Shown here one piece after another: positions 25,588 to 31,394 of a DNA stretch of 64,000 nucleotides; positions within the stretch are counted from its first letter, which is position 1, and every line of letters begins with the position of its first letter. The notes below the pieces were generated by a model. The model did no database searches. It had not been told where the DNA came from and worked only from the letters and a program-made list of their open reading frames with translations. The stretch comes from Flavobacterium alkalisoli (GTDB taxonomy: Bacteria; Bacteroidota; Bacteroidia; Flavobacteriales; Flavobacteriaceae): positions 1,302,001 to 1,366,000 of the forward strand of contig NZ_CP042831.1 in NCBI RefSeq assembly GCF_008000935.1. Direction: 5' to 3'. Both the position numbers and the translations under genes were made by a program.

Positions 25588-26436
25588 TTATTCTTCACTA
25601 TATTTTTCAAAATGTGCCCATTTAGTATGTGGTGCGATATCATAAATAACTTCTTTACTTCTTTCGTCAAATCCTAGTCTGCTTATTAATGTAGAATCTG
25701 CAAATTTAATTTCATTAGTGTCACCTATTTCGAGAAGTCTTTCTAATTCTATTATTTGATCATTATTGGGGACCAAGTCAAATATTTCATATATTAAAAT
25801 TTCTTGGCAATCTAACTTTTTTGCCTTTTGCATTGGTGTTATTAAAGTGGTAACATATTCATAATCAATGTATCTGAAGGCATGTTTGTTTTGTATAATG
25901 TCTGTGGTTAAGAGCTCTTCACAAAATTCCCTCCATTGAGAAATCTCTCTGTTTTCTTTAGAGTTGAACCATTTAATTACATCTAATACGCGTTTGCCTT
26001 TCACTCTAAATCTTAAATCATTTTTTGCAATTCCATGAGAAGTTTCAAATTTATTATCTGTAACAATACCTAATTTTTTAAAGACAACTTCAACACCCGG
26101 CAATGTTTTGTATGCTCCCCCAACAGGTTGATAATAATTATATTTTCTATTTTTAACTAACAGGTATTTATCTTTTACGGGAATCCTAAAAATATATGAA
26201 ATTGAAAAACGAACGTCACTTTTTCTATATTTAATATATGATTTCCAAAATAATTTAAAATTTTTCAGATTATATAATCCTTCAACTATTGCAAAATAGA
26301 TTGGCCCTGAGACAATATTAATTAGAAGTCCTATGGCAAGAGCGCTCCATATAGACGTACTATTTAATATAGTCAAGTATATAATTGCTAATATACTAGT
26401 TATAACAATTAATGTAACGATTATTCCTTTGTTCAT
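25588..26436 (-). CDS. two-TM SMODS-associated NUDIX protein, CBASS effector
   Basis: A 282-residue membrane protein. Two transmembrane helices lie at about 4-23 and 29-52, then a linker and a NUDIX-fold domain (about 90-270) including QPVGGAYK and the box-like SQWREFCEELL, which keeps REFxEEL of the SMODS-associated NUDIX family. In CBASS such 2TM-NUDIX proteins are the effectors: the NUDIX part is thought to bind the cyclic nucleotide and the TM part to disrupt the membrane. Gaps of 2 bp to both neighbours show it belongs to this operon. Confidence 0.87.
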   Translation of the reverse strand: MNKGIIVTLIVITSILAIIYLTILNSTSIWSALAIGLLINIVSGPIYFAIVEGLYNLKNFKLFWKSYIKYRKSDVRFSISYIFRIPVKDKYLLVKNRKYNYYQPVGGAYKTLPGVEVVFKKLGIVTDNKFETSHGIAKNDLRFRVKGKRVLDVIKWFNSKENREISQWREFCEELLTTDIIQNKHAFRYIDYEYVTTLITPMQKAKKLDCQEILIYEIFDLVPNNDQIIELERLLEIGDTNEIKFADSTLISRLGFDERSKEVIYDIAPHTKWAHFEKYSEE

Positions 26437-26438
26437 TA

Positions 26439-27368
26439 TTAGTCAAATAAAAGAATTTGGTTTGAATTAAGTTGAATATCTGTAAGCTTGAAATGAAAAA
26501 TTTTTGAATGATCTATTCCTAAATTGTTTAAAAAAAGGTTGTGGTCTTCTACGTCATGGTCTTTATAATAGCTAACCTCCCAATTTATATTTTCTGAGTT
26601 AGTATATTTTACTATTTCTTGAAAATATGGTAAATCAATATCTGACATTGAATGTCCGAATACATATATCTTTGTGATTTCATCTAGGTCATGAAAGAAC
26701 TTTTGGTTTTCATAAAGTACTGTGGCCGTATCCTTGTAATTCTCACTAAAATATTTGTCGAGTATTTGGTTTCCTTCATGTACTCTGAATTCAAAACTTT
26801 CTTCAGTTAAGTCTTTATTTAAGGAGTCAATTTCATTTGGATTTCTACCATGACCTAAGATAAGATTAGAGTCTTCATCAATAGCTTTATTGTGTATGTG
26901 ATTAATTTGTGTATCAGGGATGTTGTATGCTTTCTGTAATAACTGAGTGTAATTGAAATTTAAAAATTTTGAACTTTTATCAATGTTGATCTTGTAGTTG
27001 TTAACGTCATCATCAATTTCAATTTTAAGGATCCATTTTAGAAACTCCTCTTTTAAAGTAATTGTTAAAGATTTAATAATTTGTTCAACTTCATATTGAT
27101 AAGCGTGATTGTCCGAATCTCTCCAACTATCTGATCCAGGTTCATTTAAATAGTTGCTACAATCATCTACAATTTCCTCCGTATTTAATAAAGCCAATGA
27201 GCTTTCAAAATTATTCCACATTTTATCGTCAGTAAATAAATAATTTTGAGCTATCTCAAATAAAGGGGGATTACTATCGCAAAGGTATTCTTTAAAATCA
27301 GTATATGATGATTTAATATGATGATGCAAATCAAAACCATTGCCAATAATGTATAGATTTTTGTACAT
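26439..27368 (-). CDS. AbiH-family abortive infection protein
   Basis: A 309-residue protein with the AbiH N-terminal signature LYIIGNGFDLHHHIKSSYTD and later blocks FLNFNYTQLLQ, HIHN and ILGHGRN, plus FGHSMSDIDLPYF near the C-terminus. AbiH was found as a lactococcal phage-resistance gene; the mechanism is not settled, though the GNGFD and NFNYT blocks resemble nucleotide-binding motifs of SIR2-like folds. It is the first gene of the nine-gene minus-strand run, 2 bp before the NUDIX effector gene, so it may be a coupled part of this CBASS or an independent system. Confidence 0.88.
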   Translation of the reverse strand: MYKNLYIIGNGFDLHHHIKSSYTDFKEYLCDSNPPLFEIAQNYLFTDDKMWNNFESSLALLNTEEIVDDCSNYLNEPGSDSWRDSDNHAYQYEVEQIIKSLTITLKEEFLKWILKIEIDDDVNNYKINIDKSSKFLNFNYTQLLQKAYNIPDTQINHIHNKAIDEDSNLILGHGRNPNEIDSLNKDLTEESFEFRVHEGNQILDKYFSENYKDTATVLYENQKFFHDLDEITKIYVFGHSMSDIDLPYFQEIVKYTNSENINWEVSYYKDHDVEDHNLFLNNLGIDHSKIFHFKLTDIQLNSNQILLFD

Positions 27369-27951
27369 ACTAAAATTATTTTTATAATGTATTAAAAAAT
27401 AAGTTAAAAATTTTTATAAAAATAAGTTTTTTTTAAAAAATGAGGATACGTTAAAATACGTATTTATATATGTGTAAAACACGTAAAGTTTTTTTAAAAA
27501 TTATGCATGAGCAAACCTCCTTACAAAACAAGCCCCCCTTAGTTTCCAAAAAAGAAACACCCCCGTACCCTTTTTTATATAGGAACTTTTTTTTGGCAGA
27601 GTATAAAAACTTTTGAATTTAAAAATGTAAGTCTATTTAACTAGACAATTGTTTTTTTATTTAAAAGAAATATTTATACATCCTATTTTTTTGTCTCAGC
27701 TAGCAGAGCATTTAACTTATGTTATAATTAATATTTCCCTTTGAAGTTGTAGCTGAAGGTATAAATCTTAATATGTTTTATGCCTAATTTTCTACCAACC
27801 CTCCACGCACTAAATACCCACACTTATTCAGGCAGGCACTATACCTGTCATTATGTGTTTTATTACTAAGTCATAAGTTCAAGGTGATAGTTGAAACTTA
27901 TCTCTTGGCTAATTCCATAATGTATCTATTAACTCAAAAACTTTAAGTAAA
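27369..27951. other. 583-bp AT-rich intergenic region upstream of the defence operon
   Basis: No credible gene. It must hold the promoter of the minus-strand AbiH/CBASS run and that of the plus-strand gene at 27952. A perfect 12-bp palindrome AAATACGTATTT sits at 27454-27465, flanked by further ACGT-containing copies (ATACGTTA at about 27447 and ACACGTAA at about 27479), spaced about 12-20 bp. C-rich tracts (27530-27575) and long T/A runs follow. The ACGT repeats are candidate operator sites. No tRNA or CRISPR is seen. Confidence 0.6.
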
Positions 27952-28335
27952 ATGGTACGAATTGTAAACTACATTAAAAGACACTCAGAGGATGGAAGAG
28001 AATTCTTTTCTCTGGAACTATCAGGAGGTATAGAGATGGTACTGAGCCAAGTCTCAGGTCAATTTTATGCTACATCTAAAAAGGCTTATATAACTTCTAC
28101 ATTTGATGAGGATACTTGTAGAAGCCTTATAGGAAATGAATTGCCTGGTTCAGTTTCTAAAGTTGAATGTGAGCCTTATGAATTTACTGTTAGGGAGACC
28201 GGAGAGATTATAACTTTATCTCATAGATATGTTTACCTTCCGGAAGAAAAGAAAGTTCCTCAAAGCTATGAAAATGTTCATGCAAATGTGAATGCATTTT
28301 CCATGAATGAACAGTTTAGTGAATTACAAACTTAA
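27952..28335 (+). CDS. conserved hypothetical protein of Bacteroidetes mobile elements
   Basis: A 127-residue protein starting MVRIVNYIKRHSEDGREFFS, with a predicted beta-rich core (EFFSLELSGGIEMVLSQVSG, FYATSKKAYITSTFDEDTC) and a tail ending in polar sequence. I recognise the type from Flavobacterium accessory regions but know no function. There is no signal peptide or TM segment. It is followed by a long hairpin and then the RadC-like gene on the same strand. Confidence 0.7.
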   Translation: MVRIVNYIKRHSEDGREFFSLELSGGIEMVLSQVSGQFYATSKKAYITSTFDEDTCRSLIGNELPGSVSKVECEPYEFTVRETGEIITLSHRYVYLPEEKKVPQSYENVHANVNAFSMNEQFSELQT

Positions 28336-28348
28336 ATCTAATATTTTC

Positions 28349-28411
28349 AATCCGTCCACTTTTTCTGAATATATAGTATATACTCAGGATTTTTGGACGG
28401 ATTTTATTTTT
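28349..28411 (+). terminator. long stem-loop between the hypothetical gene and the RadC-like gene
   Basis: Ten-bp arms AATCCGTCCA (28349-28358) and TGGACGGATT (28394-28403) around a 35-base AU-rich loop, followed by TTATTTTTT and directly by the RadC-like ATG at 28413. It reads as a terminator or an attenuator in the radC leader. Confidence 0.65.
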
Positions 28412-28412
28412 T

Positions 28413-28847
28413 ATGAAAGTAGCTGAAATAAAAGTTTCCTATTCCAGTAAGAATATGGAAAAGATAAAAATTACGAGTAGCCAGTCTGTGTATAATTTGG
28501 TACTTAGTAATTGGGATTTAAATATTATAGAATTTCAGGAAGAAGTAAAAGTTGTCTTGCTGAATAGGGCTAATATTGTATTAGGGATTTATGAAATGTC
28601 AAAGGGTGGTATATCTGGGACAGTGGTAGACCTAAGAATTATATTGGCTGTTGCTTTGAAGTGTAGTGCATCCGGGATTGTATTGATACATAATCACCCA
28701 AGTGGTAATCTGGAACCTAGTGATGTTGATAAGCAGTTAACCACAAAACTAAAAGAGGCTTGTAAGCTTTTAGATTTAGTTCTATTAGACCATTTGATTA
28801 TTTCAAAGGAAGGGTATTATAGCTTTAGTGATAATGATATATTATAA
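28413..28847 (+). CDS. RadC-like JAB/MPN domain protein
   Basis: A 144-residue protein with the RadC/DUF2466 metallo-domain: SKGGISGTVVDLRIILAVAL, then IVLIHNHPSGNLEPSDVD, which supplies the JAMM-type HxHx7SxxD residues, and LLDHLIISKEGYYSF. It lacks the N-terminal HhH of chromosomal RadC. Short RadC copies are common on mobile elements, where a nuclease or anti-defence role has been suggested but not settled. Its start follows a strong hairpin, so expression may be controlled by read-through. Confidence 0.88.
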   Translation: MKVAEIKVSYSSKNMEKIKITSSQSVYNLVLSNWDLNIIEFQEEVKVVLLNRANIVLGIYEMSKGGISGTVVDLRIILAVALKCSASGIVLIHNHPSGNLEPSDVDKQLTTKLKEACKLLDLVLLDHLIISKEGYYSFSDNDIL

Positions 28848-29094
28848 TAAATCACCCCATAACTATTTCCCTATTATGGTAGTAGTTTTTATTTGTGTAT
28901 TCGTAAATGTGTTGTCAAATAGGGTTTTTTGTACTTCTTTTAGAAATAGACAAATTCTCAAGATATAATATATATAGCCAAAAGCACATTGATTTTAGCA
29001 TAAATATGGTGTGCCCCCATGTTATTAAGATGTATTGAAAATAGTGCTATTGATTTTCAAGTATTTAAAGTAAGAACTAATAAATAGCCAAAAG

Positions 29095-29373
29095 TTATAT
29101 TTCAAAAGAGAAAAATTCTTTCATACTTATACCCAGTGCAAGGCAGATTTTATAAAGTGTGAAGGTATTTGTACTGGTATTACCTGCTTCAATTCTATTC
29201 ATATTAGATTTTTCAAAATTACATAGGTGGGCAAGTTCAACCTGAGAAATTTTTTGAGCTTCTCTAAGTTGCCTTATCCTATTACCTATTCTATTTTGAA
29301 AATCCTGTTTGTCCAACTGCTGAATTCTATATAATTCAAAAGTTGTCATATTTGATAAATAAAGGGTTATCAA
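29095..29373 (-). CDS. XRE-family HTH regulator
   Basis: A 92-residue protein with one HTH_XRE domain: IGNRIRQLREAQKISQVELA, then HLCNFEKSNMNRIEAGNTST and a C-terminal LGISMKEFFSFEI. It may start at MTTFEL (29349), which is more usual for this family. It is divergent from the small membrane genes at 29421-30535 and may regulate them or the element. A related single-domain XRE gene lies at 57783 in the second accessory region. Confidence 0.88.
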   Translation of the reverse strand: MITLYLSNMTTFELYRIQQLDKQDFQNRIGNRIRQLREAQKISQVELAHLCNFEKSNMNRIEAGNTSTNTFTLYKICLALGISMKEFFSFEI

Positions 29374-29420
29374 TATTGATAACTCACTATATTTGTTGTT
29401 GAATCAAAATTTCAGTTATT

Positions 29421-29828
29421 ATGAAAAACCTTACTTTAATTTTTATACTGACATACAGTATTGCTTTCACCCAGAGTAAAATAGATGTTGATACCCAATC
29501 ACAAGTAAAAGGAAATGCTATAAATGAGAATAAACATTCTGAGATACTGGATAGACTTTTAAATAACCCAGAATCTTTGAAGCTTGAGGATAGCTTAAAA
29601 GATATAACAGGTTTATCCAATAGGGTAGGTAATGCAGCCTCAGTCCCTAAAGAATTTACAGAAGCTTCTCAGGAAATGAATTGGAATCCTAATTCAATGT
29701 CATATGATGATATGCAAAGAGAAGCCAAAATTTATAACAGGAAAAAGTATTTAAACTGGGGTTATATAGGTTTTGGAGTTTGTGCTTTGATTGGAGCTTT
29801 ATTCTTTATTAAAAAATTAATGAAATAA
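29421..29828 (+). CDS. small secreted or membrane-anchored protein, unknown
   Basis: A 135-residue protein with an N-terminal signal peptide (MKNLTLIFILTYSIAFTQS) and a C-terminal transmembrane helix (WGYIGFGVCALIGALFFIKK, about 114-133). The middle part is polar, with no motif that I recognise. It starts 47 bp from the divergent XRE gene and is 4 bp ahead of the next small membrane gene, so the two are probably one operon. Confidence 0.65.
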   Translation: MKNLTLIFILTYSIAFTQSKIDVDTQSQVKGNAINENKHSEILDRLLNNPESLKLEDSLKDITGLSNRVGNAASVPKEFTEASQEMNWNPNSMSYDDMQREAKIYNRKKYLNWGYIGFGVCALIGALFFIKKLMK

Positions 29829-29832
29829 TGGT

Positions 29833-30081
29833 ATGGATAGATTTATTGAAAGATTAAAGCAGATGGGTAAAGGAAATTTGAGACTCTTAGTAATTATAAG
29901 TGTTTTAATTCCATTTATCTCTTTTATAGTATGGTTTAATGTTGAAGGATGGGTAAAATATAAAACTTTAGAATCGGCCTCTTTATTCATATGTTTTTTT
30001 GGGTTCTTTATTTTTTGGGCTGTAGTAAGATTAGTATTGTGGATAAAGGATGGTTATAAGGAAGATAAAATAAATAAATAA
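29833..30081 (+). CDS. small two-TM membrane protein, unknown
   Basis: An 82-residue protein with two hydrophobic helices (about 17-36 and 48-70) joined by a short loop, and a charged C-terminus (DGYKEDKINK). No family recognised. It lies 4 bp after the previous gene and 19 bp before the lipoprotein gene. Such small 2TM proteins can be holin-like or immunity-like, but nothing here proves it. Confidence 0.6.
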   Translation: MDRFIERLKQMGKGNLRLLVIISVLIPFISFIVWFNVEGWVKYKTLESASLFICFFGFFIFWAVVRLVLWIKDGYKEDKINK

Positions 30082-30100
30082 TTAAAAATAAATATTCATA

Positions 30101-30535
30101 ATGAAGAGAAAAATTTCACGCCTTACAATGCTAATAGGAGTAGCATTACTAAGTTTTAATTGTAGTAGTGATGATAATAATTCCACTACTTTAAATTCCA
30201 ATGAGGAAAAGATGATTGGAAGTTGGGAAGTAGTAGCTTATGGTGATGTAGTTGGAAATAATGAGACAGTTAGTCCCATAAATACAAACTGTTATAACAC
30301 ATATACTTTCAGTTCAGATAAAACTGTCAATTATAAGAACTACTACCCGGGAGATTGTTCTCTTGATGAAGAGAATGGTATTTGGAATATGGAGGGATTA
30401 ATTTTAACTCGCACATTCCCTGAAGATGTTGAGTTAGTAATGACTGATAGTATAGTATTTGTTTCAGATACCAAAATTAGGGTATTTCAACAAGGTGATA
30501 ATGTCAGTTTTACAGTGTATGAGAAATCAAATTAA
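30101..30535 (+). CDS. lipocalin-like lipoprotein
   Basis: A 144-residue lipoprotein: signal peptide with lipobox ending at Cys21 (LLSFNCSSDDNN), an Asp/Asn/Ser linker, then a beta-rich lipocalin-like domain starting EKMIGSWEVVAYGD with later strands (TYTFSSDKTVNYKN, GIWNMEGLILTRTF). Its role is unknown; the family binds small hydrophobic ligands or is structural. It is the last gene before attR. A similar lipoprotein is found at 57300 in the second accessory region. Confidence 0.75.
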   Translation: MKRKISRLTMLIGVALLSFNCSSDDNNSTTLNSNEEKMIGSWEVVAYGDVVGNNETVSPINTNCYNTYTFSSDKTVNYKNYYPGDCSLDEENGIWNMEGLILTRTFPEDVELVMTDSIVFVSDTKIRVFQQGDNVSFTVYEKSN

Positions 30536-30632
30536 TAGTTATAAAACTGATAGATTATTCTTCAGATAGAAATTAACTATTCTTCAGTTTTAAATGTCTA
30601 TTTTTACAGTCTTACTAAGGTAAGGTGTGGTT

Positions 30633-30673
30633 AAAAGATGGGGTTGAGCAATTTGCCCTGTCTTTTATTTTTT
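30633..30673 (+). terminator. probable terminator after the lipocalin-like gene
   Basis: Arms AAAAGA (30633-30638) with GGGG, pairing to CCC and TCTTTT (30661-30666), followed by ATTTTTTT. The stem is imperfect. Confidence 0.5.
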
Positions 30674-30807
30674 TAATAATGTTTAACCCATAAAAGAGGA
30701 GTAACTGAGAAGGGTATTTAAGTGTTTTTTATGCTTGTATGTGTCCTAAATTTTTTTTGGAAAGCTAAGGTTTTGAATTATAATGATATAAGTTTGGATA
30801 GTAAGGA

Positions 30808-30967
30808 CCCGTCCAGACCGCCAGTAAAGGAGAAGTAGCCTCGCAATTGCGGGGCTTTTTTCGCCTCAAAGCATTTAAGATTAGTTGTGTTGTTTGCCCT
30901 AACGGGCTGGTTTAGTAGTTAAACCGAATGAAAGGCTTTCCATTAAATTGGAGGGCTTTTTTGATTT
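30808..30967 (+). repeat. attR: right 160-bp direct repeat of the tRNA-Asp element
   Basis: Matches 11915-12074 with one mismatch. It carries only the last 16 bases of tRNA-Asp and then the tRNA terminator copy, and ends 33 bp before the DUF4180 gene. It should be the original chromosomal sequence downstream of tRNA-Asp. Confidence 0.95.
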
Positions 30968-30978
30968 TAATACCTTTG
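30948..30978 (+). promoter_or_regulatory. promoter of the DUF4180 gene, spanning the attR edge
   Basis: TTG at 30948-30950 (inside attR), 20-bp spacer, TACCTTTG at 30971-30978 (outside the repeat). The start codon is at 31001. Confidence 0.65.
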
Positions 30979-31000
30979 GTTTTCCAATTCTCCTGTCTCA

Positions 31001-31360
31001 ATGAAAATAAAAACACATCATATAAATAATTTAACCGTAGCCGAGATAGTTTCTCCTGGTGTTGTTATAACTACTGCTGAAGACGGTATAGACTTAGTTG
31101 GTAATCTGTATTATCAGGGATTTGATAAGGCAATACTTTATGAAGAGAATATTACTCCCGCCTTTTTTGATTTGAAAAACCGACTTGCCGGAGAGATATT
31201 GCAAAAGTTTTCTAATTACAGGATGAAGCTTGTTATTGTGGGCGACTTTACCAAATATGAAAGTAAAAGCTTAAAGGATTTTATTTTTGAAAGTAATAAA
31301 GGGACAACAGTCAATTTTGTTGCATCTGTAACGGAAGTCCTCAATAAGTCTGAGAAATAA
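31001..31360 (+). CDS. DUF4180 domain protein
   Basis: A 119-residue protein matching DUF4180: VAEIVSPGVVITTAEDGIDL, YYQGFDKAILYEENITPAFF, LAGEILQKFSNYRMKLVIVG, and a C-terminal part with FIFESNKGTTVNFV. It is a small soluble protein with a STAS-like alternation of strands and helices; the function is not established. It is the first chromosomal gene after the element and its promoter overlaps attR. Confidence 0.85.
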   Translation: MKIKTHHINNLTVAEIVSPGVVITTAEDGIDLVGNLYYQGFDKAILYEENITPAFFDLKNRLAGEILQKFSNYRMKLVIVGDFTKYESKSLKDFIFESNKGTTVNFVASVTEVLNKSEK

Positions 31361-31362
31361 TA

Positions 31363-31392
31363 AAAAAGCCTCCCAATCGGGAGGCTTTTTTA
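31363..31392. terminator. bidirectional terminator between DUF4180 and the DUF285 gene
   Basis: Hairpin AAAAAGCCTCCC / GGGAGGCTTTTT with AATC loop, T runs on both strands, between convergent genes. Confidence 0.9.
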
Positions 31393-31394
31393 CT

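Larger units (their letters stand above)
11915..30967. mobile_element. integrative element in tRNA-Asp, about 19 kb, defence-carrying
   Basis: Bounded by 160-bp direct repeats at the 3' end of tRNA-Asp, with a tyrosine recombinase gene directly inside the left end. Base composition is visibly more AT-rich than the flanking dnaE or ruvC regions. Content: HNH nuclease, polymerase-like protein, DUF5131, RecA-like ATPase with DUF3871, ABC-3C system, type IV CBASS, AbiH, RadC-like, XRE regulator and small membrane proteins. No relaxase, T4SS, portal or capsid was recognised, so movement probably needs only integrase plus help in trans. Confidence 0.93.

Noticed and set aside
28974..29094. Two copies of ATAGCCAAAAG
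   Set aside because: Only two 11-base copies in AT-rich sequence; not enough to call a repeat or operator.
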